Below the pieces are notes generated by a model. It saw nothing but the letters and a program-made list of their open reading frames with translations, was not told the origin of the DNA and did no database searches. This document shows positions 44,731 to 53,261 of a DNA stretch of 64,000 nt, piece by piece (the first letter of the stretch is position 1; each line of letters opens with the position of its first letter). The stretch comes from JAXGPF01 sp964463985 (GTDB taxonomy: Bacteria; Verrucomicrobiota; Kiritimatiellia; JAAZAB01): assembly GCA_964463985.1 (NCBI GenBank), contig CAYXEK010000007.1:1-64000 (forward strand). The letters are read 5' to 3'. Position numbers and translations under genes: made by a program.

Positions 44731-46806
44731 ATGCCATTCTACCCGTCATTCATACGCAGCGGCCGGCGCGCCGGTTTCACCGCGGTGGAACTGATCATCA
44801 GCGCTTCCATCATGGCGCTGGTCATGACCGGCGCCATCGCCACTTTTGTTTACGGACTGCGCACCTGGCGCAATGAAACCATCACCAGCGAATTGCACCA
44901 GGACCTGGAAAAAGCGATGGAACATATCCGCAACGATTTGCGGCTTTCCAGCGTGGGCGTGGGCCTGATGTCATTTTACCCTACCAATGCCGCCGAATAC
45001 ACCGCCATCAGTTTCCCGCTTTCCTCTCCCGCCGGCGACAACCTTTTGCGGCGGGATTTGAACACCAACAGCCCGAACTACGGACGCATCATCTGGGATC
45101 AAACCGTGATTTACCACGTACGGCCCGGACAGCCCGATGAATTGCTGCGGACCTTATTCACGCCGCGGAACAGCAACGCCGCGCCGCATGATTTCTACAC
45201 CCAATTGCGCGCAGTGGCGCTCAGCACCGATCTCGCCGGCGTGCAGGCCGCCGCCATGGCGGGTGAAAATGCCACCAGCCGGGTGATTTTTCAGAACCTG
45301 GTAAGCATGCGCATCCGGCCGCCGGAATTGCTGTTTGACGGCTATGCCGCCTCCTACCAGCGCGCGCGCAATCTTAACTGGGGCAGCGTGGTGCTGGGCG
45401 ACGGCATCAACGACCTGACCTTTACCGTAGTGGGCAAAAACACCGACAGCGCCGGCTACAAGATGGGTATTGACTGGTTTTCGCTCAGCCCCAGCGCCAG
45501 CCGGCGCGAGGGCGAGATTTTCCTGCCGGCCGATTCTCATCCGGTTTCGCCTTTCTACCGGGCCATCCTGTCCGGCGGGACGGTTTCCGCCCAGGATATG
45601 TCCCCGCACGGCGCCGGCTGGAGCGGCAACTGCCAGTTGACCTTCGACGCCGGCGCCATCGGCAACGCTATCACCTTCAAGGCCCATAACGATCTCTGGT
45701 GCGATTCGCAGTTTGACACCCCGCCGGGCGTCATTGCCAGCAATGTCAGCCGCAAATGCGACACCAATTTCATTGCGCAGCCCCCCTATATCCCCGATTA
45801 TGTCATGGACATGGACAAAGGCATAACCTGGACCGCGGAGAACGCCACGGATGGCGCGATCGGCGCCATTACGCTGACGAATGACGTCCCTGTGATCAAC
45901 ATCATCTATGGCGGCAGCAGCAATGCGCCAGGCAACATCATCTACAACGGCGCCCGGGCATGCCTGAATTTCCAGGCGCCCACCAACGGCCAGCTTTTCA
46001 TTGACAACGTGAAAATCATGCAGCAATTGTCCGGCACCAATCCTGTGGCCGGCACCGTTCAGAACGTGACCTTTGCCGGCAGTTCCTGGCGCAAGGTCGG
46101 CGCGGGCGGCGAGGCTTGGAGCGATTGGATCGACTTTCCGTTCGACCGCAACGTTTCCTGCCTGGTATCTTTTCAGCTAAAAACGGACAACTTGATCCTT
46201 GCCAACGCCAGGACATGGTTGTCCACCGCCACCAACCCGCCCATGTCGTATTTGAACAATATGCCGCATAACCAGTTGATCGGTCTGGGTGCGATCGCGG
46301 TATTGTATCCCTCCAACGCCGTCTACCTTTCCGGGATTTTTGACACCCGGCTGGCCAATCCTTCCTATCGCCTCCTTAACTGGACCCAGGTGGAGCCCTG
46401 GCCTTATGGCGACATTGACATCCGCGTGCGGTCCGGCGACCAGCGTGACTTAAGCGACGCCTGCGCATGGGATTTCTACGGCGTCAATAACGATCACAAT
46501 AACATCGTTGGCATTTCGGGCGGTCGTTACGTTCAATACGAGGTTTTATACAACACCATCCAACCGCATACGTTAAACGCCAAACTGCGGGACGTCACAA
46601 TCAGTTGGGCCGGATCCACGGGGTTGGTGGATTTAGTGGTCGGATTCGCCCGCGGGCCGGATTACGGGATCGTCAAAGCCGAAGTCAACGGACAAGCTTT
46701 CATCAAGGGAATCGAGGTGGAAATGGAAATTTTCAAAGCCGGACCTTTCGGCACCAACCGCGTATCCGGCCTGATGGAAGTGCGGCCTTTGAATACGGGG
46801 AAATAG
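44731..46806 (+). CDS. Very large pseudopilin-like protein
   Basis: 691 residues from the ATG at 44731; the upstream open frame to 44647 overlaps the preceding gene. The leader SIRSGRRAG-type basic stretch ends RRAG/FTAVELIISASIMALVMTGAIATFVYGL with E5 present. The first 120 residues after it look like GspJ/PilW (ETITSELHQDLEKAMEHIRNDLRLSSVGVGL), but some 500 further residues of beta-rich sequence follow, three times the family's usual size. This part may be an adhesin or glycan-binding domain displayed at the fibre tip (inference). Confidence 0.84.
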   Translation: MPFYPSFIRSGRRAGFTAVELIISASIMALVMTGAIATFVYGLRTWRNETITSELHQDLEKAMEHIRNDLRLSSVGVGLMSFYPTNAAEYTAISFPLSSPAGDNLLRRDLNTNSPNYGRIIWDQTVIYHVRPGQPDELLRTLFTPRNSNAAPHDFYTQLRAVALSTDLAGVQAAAMAGENATSRVIFQNLVSMRIRPPELLFDGYAASYQRARNLNWGSVVLGDGINDLTFTVVGKNTDSAGYKMGIDWFSLSPSASRREGEIFLPADSHPVSPFYRAILSGGTVSAQDMSPHGAGWSGNCQLTFDAGAIGNAITFKAHNDLWCDSQFDTPPGVIASNVSRKCDTNFIAQPPYIPDYVMDMDKGITWTAENATDGAIGAITLTNDVPVINIIYGGSSNAPGNIIYNGARACLNFQAPTNGQLFIDNVKIMQQLSGTNPVAGTVQNVTFAGSSWRKVGAGGEAWSDWIDFPFDRNVSCLVSFQLKTDNLILANARTWLSTATNPPMSYLNNMPHNQLIGLGAIAVLYPSNAVYLSGIFDTRLANPSYRLLNWTQVEPWPYGDIDIRVRSGDQRDLSDACAWDFYGVNNDHNNIVGISGGRYVQYEVLYNTIQPHTLNAKLRDVTISWAGSTGLVDLVVGFARGPDYGIVKAEVNGQAFIKGIEVEMEIFKAGPFGTNRVSGLMEVRPLNTGK

Positions 46807-46825
46807 ATGTCAGAAAGGAACAGCC

Positions 46826-47926
46826 ATGTCAAATAACACTTTGCGGCGCAACCGCGCCGGCCGCCGCGGCTCGGCGCTGGTGACGGTCATGTGCGTATCG
46901 GCGGTGCTGCTGCTGGCCAGCATGGTGATGGCTTACATCACCCGGCAGTCGGTGGCGCGAGCCCAGCGGATCAACACCGGCGCGCGGGCCCTAGCCGTCG
47001 CGGAAGCCGGCATTGCGGGCATGATCTCGCTGCTGAGCACCAATTACAACATGTGGCGGAACACCAACCACAGCGCCCAGTTTGGCGGCGGCTACTTTAC
47101 CGTCAACAGCCTGACGCAATCCAACGGCAACGTGCTGCTGGTCAGCACCGGCGTGGTTGGCAGCGTGGCGCGCTCAACGATCATGGAACTGCTCGGCACT
47201 TACCAGGACTGGAATGATTCGCTGTTTCAACTGGACGGCGTCATCCTGGCCGGCGGCGATGTGCGTTTTTCATCGGCCGCCTACGAAATCAACGGCAATG
47301 TGCATGCCAACGGCAGCGTGATCGCCAACGGCGGCGCGAAAAACGGTGACTTCATCAGCAATGCGGTCATCACGGCTGTAGGCTCGGTCGCCGATTTGAA
47401 CAATGTTGACGCCACCAACGAAATCTCCGGCGCGCCCTTGCGGGTGCTGCCGACGTTCGATTTCGACAGCTACCGGCAACTGGCCATTTCCAACGGTTTG
47501 TATTACAGCAATTCCATGACTTTCAACGGCTGGAATGCCTGGCCGTCCAACGGGGTGGTCTATGTCAATGGCGATGTGGTGATCGCCAATCACAGTTCTC
47601 TGGTGGGCACGCTCGTGGCCAACGGCAACATCCAGGTGCAGAATAATTTCACTCAGACCAATTTTCCGGGACAAACCAACTGGCCTTCCGTGATGAGCAC
47701 CGGCAACGTCACGCTGCAAAACAAAGAGGATTATTACGGCATCATTTATGCCGCTTTGAATGTCAGCATCCAGAACAACATCACCTGCTATGGCGGCATT
47801 ATCAGCGGCGGTTACACCGAGATTCAGAACCACGGCACCATGAACCAGCCGCCCGGCTACCCACCCTGGGACCCGCTCAATCCCTCCGTACCCCCGGAAG
47901 TCATCGTCGGCGGCTGGCTGAAGTAA
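46826..47926 (+). CDS. PilX-like protein with bactofilin-like repeats
   Basis: 366 residues; AAAGGAACAGCC precedes the ATG. The N-terminus RRGSALVTVMCVSAVLLLASMVMAYITRQ and ARALAVAEAGIAGMISLL are PilX/GspK-like, without a classical prepilin site. From about residue 135 there are short repeats of the form GVILAGGDVRFSSAAYEING, NVHANGSVIANGG, VVYVNGDVVIANHSSLVG and TLVANGNIQVQNN, resembling the rungs of a bactofilin-type beta-solenoid. It is the last gene of the operon and the second such protein in it. Confidence 0.82.
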   Translation: MSNNTLRRNRAGRRGSALVTVMCVSAVLLLASMVMAYITRQSVARAQRINTGARALAVAEAGIAGMISLLSTNYNMWRNTNHSAQFGGGYFTVNSLTQSNGNVLLVSTGVVGSVARSTIMELLGTYQDWNDSLFQLDGVILAGGDVRFSSAAYEINGNVHANGSVIANGGAKNGDFISNAVITAVGSVADLNNVDATNEISGAPLRVLPTFDFDSYRQLAISNGLYYSNSMTFNGWNAWPSNGVVYVNGDVVIANHSSLVGTLVANGNIQVQNNFTQTNFPGQTNWPSVMSTGNVTLQNKEDYYGIIYAALNVSIQNNITCYGGIISGGYTEIQNHGTMNQPPGYPPWDPLNPSVPPEVIVGGWLK

Positions 47927-48176
47927 GCGCAAGCCGGCTTTGCCGCAGCAGCGTCAGCGCTTTGCGCCCGCGCGCCGGCGGTTGGCATTGATCGGCAAGA
48001 TAGAGGCATCTTCCGTTGGCGCATGCCGTTACGCGACAGTTTGACGCAGAGCGCCGGTCGGCCATATTACGTGTAAAATTCATGCGGAGTGGTTGCGGGA
48101 AAATTGCTCTTGTGCTAGTATTCTTTTTTTGACGCGCTTCAGGCGCGGCATGCACGGCATCCGCCAAGGAGTCAAC

Positions 48177-49193
48177 ATGAGCCGACAAATCGCCCGCGAC
48201 GCCATCAATCTCAAACCCACGCCGCGCATCGCCCATACGGAATATTCGCTGGCGCATCACAAGGAATACGTTGCCAGGCTCCAGCCGCAATCCATCCTGG
48301 ACGCCTGGGATATTGACTTCCCGTTCACCACCAATAACGGCCCCATCCGCTGGGCGGACGCCGGACGCGTCACCGACATGGGCCATGCCGGCTATGACGT
48401 GGACGGCAGCGATTTCCGGCCGGTGGGCGATTGCCCGTTTACCGACGCGGAAGAGATTTACGAGTTCGATCCGGCGCGGGAATACGGTCTGCCCGGACAC
48501 CGCGAACTGGTAAAATTTTATGAGGAGGCGCACCAGGCCCGCAACGCGTCGAATCCCAACCAACTCTGGCCGGGCGGTTATTATCCGACGGTCGTTTCCG
48601 GCGCCATTCAATCATTCGGCTGGGATATGCTGCTGCTGGCCGCCGCCGACCTGGAGCGCTTCGCCGAAGTCCTGCGCCGGTTTGCCGCCTATACCGCGCA
48701 TTACGTCGCCGCCTGGGCGGAAACTTCCATCGAGGTGTTCATCCAACACGACGACATGGTCTGGAGCGACGGGCCGTTCCTGCGCCCCGATTTTTACCGC
48801 GGCGTGATCTTCCCGCTGTACAAATCCATGTGGGCGCCGCTGAAAAAAGCCGGCAAGAAAATCATGTACTGCTCCGACGGCACCTTCGACATGTTCATGG
48901 AAGACATCCTGGACTGCGGGGCCGACGGCCTGATTTTCGAGCCATCCAATGACTTCGCCGGGGTGGTCCGGCGTTTCGGCCGCCGCTGCTGCCTGGTGGG
49001 CAGCAAGGTGGATTGCCGCACCCTGGCCGCGGGCAACTGGGACAAGGTCAAGCAGGAAATGGACGATACCCTGGCGCTGGCCCGCGATTGCGCGGGACTG
49101 ATCTGGGCGGTGGGCAACCACCTGGCGCCCAACATTTCCGATGAAATGATGGACCTGTACATCAACTACCTGCGCCGGCACTGGCAGCGCTGA
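48177..49193 (+). CDS. UroD-like (MtaA/CmuA superfamily) protein
   Basis: 338 residues from the ATG at 48177, with AAGGAG well placed; the frame open to 48093 is not coding. The barrel has IEVFIQHDDMVWSDGPFLRPDFYRGVIFPLYKSMW, GKKIMYCSDGTFDMFMEDILDCGADGLIFEPS and GLIWAVGNHLAPNISDE, as in the uroporphyrinogen decarboxylase-like methyltransferases. The position of the HxCG zinc motif reads YCSDG, so zinc-type methyl transfer to a thiol is unlikely; a different C1 or decarboxylation substrate is possible. The 250-base gap upstream (47927-48176) shows no gene. Confidence 0.83.
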   Translation: MSRQIARDAINLKPTPRIAHTEYSLAHHKEYVARLQPQSILDAWDIDFPFTTNNGPIRWADAGRVTDMGHAGYDVDGSDFRPVGDCPFTDAEEIYEFDPAREYGLPGHRELVKFYEEAHQARNASNPNQLWPGGYYPTVVSGAIQSFGWDMLLLAAADLERFAEVLRRFAAYTAHYVAAWAETSIEVFIQHDDMVWSDGPFLRPDFYRGVIFPLYKSMWAPLKKAGKKIMYCSDGTFDMFMEDILDCGADGLIFEPSNDFAGVVRRFGRRCCLVGSKVDCRTLAAGNWDKVKQEMDDTLALARDCAGLIWAVGNHLAPNISDEMMDLYINYLRRHWQR

Positions 49194-49199
49194 GGGCGG

Positions 49200-50009
49200 C
49201 TATCTCCGCCCGCGCAGGATTTTCAGCGCCGCATCCACGCCGGCGTTTTCATGCACCAGCGCGCAGATGGCGCGCGTCATGCGCACCGGCGTGGCATGGC
49301 CGAAGGCATTGCGCCCCACCGCCACGCCGCTGCCGCCGGCGTCCAGGGAGTCGCGGATGATCTGCAGCAGCATGCGATCATCCGTCAGCTTTTCCCCGCC
49401 GGCAATCACCACCGGGATCGGACAGCCGGCCACCACTTTCTCGAACGATTTGGCCGACCCGGTATAGGTCACCTTGACGATATCCGCTCCCAGTTCCGCC
49501 GCAATGCGCGCGGCATGCCGGACGCTGTCGGGATCGCTCTCGGACTTGATTTTCTTGCCGCGCGCGTACATCATCGCCAACAGGGGCATGCCCCACTCCA
49601 TGCATTGCACCGCAACCTGCCCCAAGTCGCGCAGCATGACCGATTCGTTCTCCGCGCCGATATTGATGTGCACACTGACGGCGTCGGCGCCGAATTTCAA
49701 GGCATTTTCCACCGTGTTCACCAGCACCTTGGCGTTGGGATCGGGGCTCCAGACCGTGCTCCCGGAAAGGTGCAGGATCAAGCCCACATCCTTGCCCTGC
49801 CGGCGATGGCCGTGCAACGGCAGGCCGATATGCCCCAGCACCGCATTTGCGCCGCCTTCAGCAACGGCATTCACCATATCGCGCATGTTTTCGATGCCGG
49901 GTATCGGGCCGACCGTCACCCCGTGGTCCATCGGCACAATGACCGCGCGCATGGTATCGCGGTTGATGATCCGCTCCAACCTGATCAACTTGCCTGGCAT
50001 GAATCCCAT
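49200..50009 (-). CDS. Class I aldolase of the DhnA / ADH-synthase family
   Basis: 269 residues from the ATG at 50009, preceded by GGGAGG. The Schiff-base lysine is K179 in IVKVTYTGS, with D28 in PMDHGVTVG and Y148 in MMYARGK at the same relative spacing as K184, D33 and Y153 of the archaeal MJ0400 enzyme (my recollection of the family). That enzyme makes 2-amino-3,7-dideoxy-D-threo-hept-6-ulosonate in an alternative route to dehydroquinate; bacterial relatives may act as fructose-1,6-bisphosphate or other sugar aldolases. No AroB-like partner gene is near. Convergent with the UroD-like gene, 6 bases apart. Confidence 0.85.
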   Translation of the reverse strand: MGFMPGKLIRLERIINRDTMRAVIVPMDHGVTVGPIPGIENMRDMVNAVAEGGANAVLGHIGLPLHGHRRQGKDVGLILHLSGSTVWSPDPNAKVLVNTVENALKFGADAVSVHINIGAENESVMLRDLGQVAVQCMEWGMPLLAMMYARGKKIKSESDPDSVRHAARIAAELGADIVKVTYTGSAKSFEKVVAGCPIPVVIAGGEKLTDDRMLLQIIRDSLDAGGSGVAVGRNAFGHATPVRMTRAICALVHENAGVDAALKILRGRR

Positions 50010-50177
50010 ATTAAAATTCCTCCCAAAAAAACGGACCGAATCTTCAGAGCCAACCGGCGCTCCCGCCGGCCGGATAAGCGCATTTACCCTTGGTGGTTCG
50101 CCGGCAACTGCATGCCCATGGCGCAATAGGTCGGAGGGGTAAAACATCCTGCGGCTGAAGTCACATCGGCGCGGCGC

Positions 50178-50621
50178 TTACTGGTTTTTCAACAAATCCT
50201 GCAAGTGCTGAACGTAGGCAGCCGCCCCGCCGCGCTGGTACCCGGTCTGGGCAATCACTTCTCCGCCGGCTTTCAGCAACAGGATGGTAGGAAAGCCGCG
50301 AATCTGGTATTTCCTGAGCAGGCTTTCGTTCTGCTTCCTTTCAGCCTCCGGTAATTGCCTGTCGCGCGGAAAATCCGCCTTGAACAACACCAGGTTGTCC
50401 TTGGCAAAATCCTGGAATTCCTTTTGCGTAAAAACTTCTTCTTTAAGCTTGAAGCACCAGCCGCACCAATCCGATCCGGTAAAATCCACCAGGATAGGAC
50501 GCTTGAGTTCCGCCGCCTTTTGCCTGGCTTTCTCAAAGTCCGTGAGCCAGCCATCCGCCGCCGAAGCCATTCCTGCCAGCAATATTCCCGCCAGGACCAA
50601 GCCGATCATATTTTTTTGCAT
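50178..50621 (-). CDS. Secreted thioredoxin-fold protein (DUF255/thioredoxin_7-like)
   Basis: 147 residues from the ATG at 50621 with GGGGAG upstream. A signal peptide (MQKNMIGLVLAGILLAGMAS, cut near AAD) is followed by a thioredoxin fold with the redox pair DWCGWC (C53, C56) and the cis-proline in GFPTILLL. The WCGWC spacing is typical of periplasmic thioredoxin-like proteins that reduce disulfides. It stands alone, between the aldolase and the large unknown protein. Confidence 0.88.
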   Translation of the reverse strand: MQKNMIGLVLAGILLAGMASAADGWLTDFEKARQKAAELKRPILVDFTGSDWCGWCFKLKEEVFTQKEFQDFAKDNLVLFKADFPRDRQLPEAERKQNESLLRKYQIRGFPTILLLKAGGEVIAQTGYQRGGAAAYVQHLQDLLKNQ

Positions 50622-50776
50622 TGTTATCTCCCCTGTCGAACATGATTCAATCAACCGATTCGTTATATATAGTGACAAACCCCCGCCGGCATGTCAAGCC
50701 CGCCCGCGCCCCCGATCCGGGCGCAGGGAAAACATTGAAGGCCTGTAGTGCGCCGTTGCCTGGAGCAATCCGGATT

Positions 50777-53215
50777 TTATTCGCGGATGCCGGCACGGAT
50801 GCCCAGCACGGCGCGCAGGCCGGCTTGATGCGCATAGGGTCCGGCATCGCCGAATGGCGCCAGGCTGAAAATATCGGCGGGATTCTGCGTCGGCGCAGCC
50901 AGCAGGTAGCTGTAACGATATTCGCCCGCCCCGGCGGCGATCGCGGCCAGGTTCTTGATGTCATCGGCAACCGCGTCGGATACCGGCGGCGCCGCGGCGC
51001 CTGTCCGAAGCTTGTATAATTGCATCCCCAGACCGCCGAGTTCAACTTCGCCGCTGCGCGGCCGGTAAAAAGAGTCCGTCCCGCCGGCGCCGGCCAGGGC
51101 CGGCAAATGTTTCTGGAACACATCTTCCCAGGCCGCGGATCGAGGAATCCATGCCTCGCGGCCGCCGCCGCCATTGCGCACAATGGAAACCACATCGCGG
51201 GACCAGTGCCAGGCGATGGCCATGCCCCAGCGCGGATCGTCGAAAAAGCGCGGCCGGTCAGGCTGTTCCGGCTGTTGTTCCATCGCCAAGGTCAAAGCCG
51301 CCCCCAGGAAATCATTCAGCAGGGCGTCGCCGCAATCGGTGTTGCCGGTGGCATAGGCCAGCGCCAGGAGCAGCATGTAGCGGCCGGTCCAATCAAAAAA
51401 ACCTTCCGGATCGCCCTGTTCCAGGCAAACCGTCCGGGCCGCCAGCCATTCCTGGAACGCCGTCTCCGCCCAGGCGGGCGCAGCCCTTCCGGACGCTGGC
51501 AGGCAGACGGCGGCGAACTCTTCTGCGCGGTCCGCCGAGGCCACCCCCAGACTGTAATAAAGAATCATTAACCGGCGAAAGCGTTCTGCGTCCCGCACCT
51601 GCGCCGCCCGCCAACGCGCGGCGTCCCATGCCCGCCGCACGCGCCGCAGGCTGTCGGCCAGCCGGCGGCGTTCCTGCTCGGAAAACCGGATGATCTCCGT
51701 TTCCAGCCGGCGCCGGCCGACTTCCAACCCGGGGCGCACAAACGCCACGCGGATTTTATCCAGTTCGCCGGTTTCCTCGCTCGGCAACAACTCGCCCGCC
51801 GCGCCGGCAAAAACGATTTCCTCCGGATCATCGCCCCCGGGCAGCGGGCGGACAATCCGCCAGATCAGCATCAGACGCACCGCCATTCTGGGAGGAGGCT
51901 CAGGCTGGCCTTCCGGCGCCGGCTCGGACGGTCTCAAGGTACAGGTCAACGCGATTTCGGGCTGGGAGCCGGCGCCCGGCGGCGCGGCGGCAAGCCAGTC
52001 GCATAAACGCGCCGCGGGCGGGACAGCCGCAGAGTCGCCCGGAGTCAGCATCGCCTCCAGTTCCCGCTCAAGCTCGCGCAGGCGGGCATTGCGTGCGTTT
52101 TCCTCCGGCAGGGCGGCGGCGTCCAGGGCCGCCTTGCGCCAGGCGGCGAATTCATGGCGGTAGGTCCAGACAAAGCCGAAGATGGCCGGCAGAGCGGCGG
52201 CGTCAAAGACAGCCTGTCGAGCCGCATTCGTGGGCGCCACTCTGCGCGCCTGCAAATCATTTTCCATTACCGCCAACATACGCGAACCGGCAATTTCATC
52301 CAACGCAGCCGTCATGGCCGGTTCCGCCGCACGGCGAGTCCAGAGCGTGGATCCGATTGCCGCCAGCAGCCCGGGATGGGCTATGTTTTTCAAGGCAAAC
52401 GTCCAGAGTTGATTGCGGGCGGCTGGGAAATCGGGCAACAGCCGCCGCAACTCGAAAGGCGCCGCGGCAATTTCCAATACCGGCGCCCCCAACGCCAGGG
52501 CCGTCTTGTCCGGGGAACTCACCAGGCCGGCGCGGCCCATGGCAGCGGCCAGACGGCTGTGCAAAGCCTCATCTGCCGGATCTGCGGAAGCCAGGGCGCC
52601 GGGCAATTCCGGGTCGGCATTAAACACCAGGGCTGCCAAGCCTGCTTCCGGCAGCCAATCGGGAAGGAGAGCCAGGTTGCTTAACCGGGTGTTGCCCAGG
52701 GCGGCCAGGGCCGCCGCGCCGCGCGCCAGGGGTGAATCGGCGCGCCGGAATCCCTCATGCAACCCCGCATATGCGGCGAAAAAATTATTGTAAAAAAACC
52801 AGGCCGCGGCGCTGATTCCGTCTGACGCCGACTCCAATTCCGCACCGGTCAAAAACCTGCCGGTATCCAAATCCTGGTACACTCGGGCCGTCCACCGCCG
52901 CGCCCGGGGGCGGCCGACGCCCAAGGCTTCGCGCACCGCCGCCTCGTCCACGGAGTAAAGGCCGGCCACGCGCGGCGCGCCCGCTTCCAGCAGCCGGGTG
53001 AAAGCCTTTTGCAGCGCCGCATCGCGTTCGGGATTCATGCTGAAAACCGGGGGGCAGGCGGCGCGCTCCGGCAGCCTGGCCGTAGCGGCGGAATATTCCG
53101 CCAGGCGCGTTAAATCTTCCTCCGTCCGCGGCGACTGCGCCCCCGCGGCCAGCCCCAGCGCCGTAGCCACGCAACCAACCAGAATTTGACCGTGATATTT
53201 AAATCGCCGATTCAT
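50777..53215 (-). CDS. Large secreted protein of unknown function
   Basis: 812 residues. A signal peptide (MNRRFKYHGQILVGCVATAL, cleaved near GLAAGA) is followed by a mainly helical, alanine- and arginine-rich protein with no family I recognise. Landmarks are YQDLDTGRFLTGAELESASDG near residue 110, FDDPRWGMAIAWHWSRDVVSIV near 680 and a C-terminal tail YAHQAGLRAVLGIRAGIRE. Tryptophans cluster with acidic residues, which could make a sugar-binding toroid, but this is a guess. No cysteine or metal motifs stand out. The ribosome-binding site is weak. It lies downstream of the AraC regulator on the same strand (46 bases), so may be regulated with it. Confidence 0.78.
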   Translation of the reverse strand: MNRRFKYHGQILVGCVATALGLAAGAQSPRTEEDLTRLAEYSAATARLPERAACPPVFSMNPERDAALQKAFTRLLEAGAPRVAGLYSVDEAAVREALGVGRPRARRWTARVYQDLDTGRFLTGAELESASDGISAAAWFFYNNFFAAYAGLHEGFRRADSPLARGAAALAALGNTRLSNLALLPDWLPEAGLAALVFNADPELPGALASADPADEALHSRLAAAMGRAGLVSSPDKTALALGAPVLEIAAAPFELRRLLPDFPAARNQLWTFALKNIAHPGLLAAIGSTLWTRRAAEPAMTAALDEIAGSRMLAVMENDLQARRVAPTNAARQAVFDAAALPAIFGFVWTYRHEFAAWRKAALDAAALPEENARNARLRELERELEAMLTPGDSAAVPPAARLCDWLAAAPPGAGSQPEIALTCTLRPSEPAPEGQPEPPPRMAVRLMLIWRIVRPLPGGDDPEEIVFAGAAGELLPSEETGELDKIRVAFVRPGLEVGRRRLETEIIRFSEQERRRLADSLRRVRRAWDAARWRAAQVRDAERFRRLMILYYSLGVASADRAEEFAAVCLPASGRAAPAWAETAFQEWLAARTVCLEQGDPEGFFDWTGRYMLLLALAYATGNTDCGDALLNDFLGAALTLAMEQQPEQPDRPRFFDDPRWGMAIAWHWSRDVVSIVRNGGGGREAWIPRSAAWEDVFQKHLPALAGAGGTDSFYRPRSGEVELGGLGMQLYKLRTGAAAPPVSDAVADDIKNLAAIAAGAGEYRYSYLLAAPTQNPADIFSLAPFGDAGPYAHQAGLRAVLGIRAGIRE

Positions 53216-53261
53216 TGAAAAACAATTATGCGCGCGGCCCGGCTGGAATGCAACACCGTTT

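Noticed and set aside
41147..47926. Complete type II secretion system
   Set aside because: Only pseudopilin-like and PilX-like genes are present; no GspD, E, F or peptidase gene occurs anywhere in the window.
50664..50697. Promoter for the thioredoxin gene (TTGACA with TATATA)
   Set aside because: The spacer is 20 bases, too long for a confident sigma70 call.
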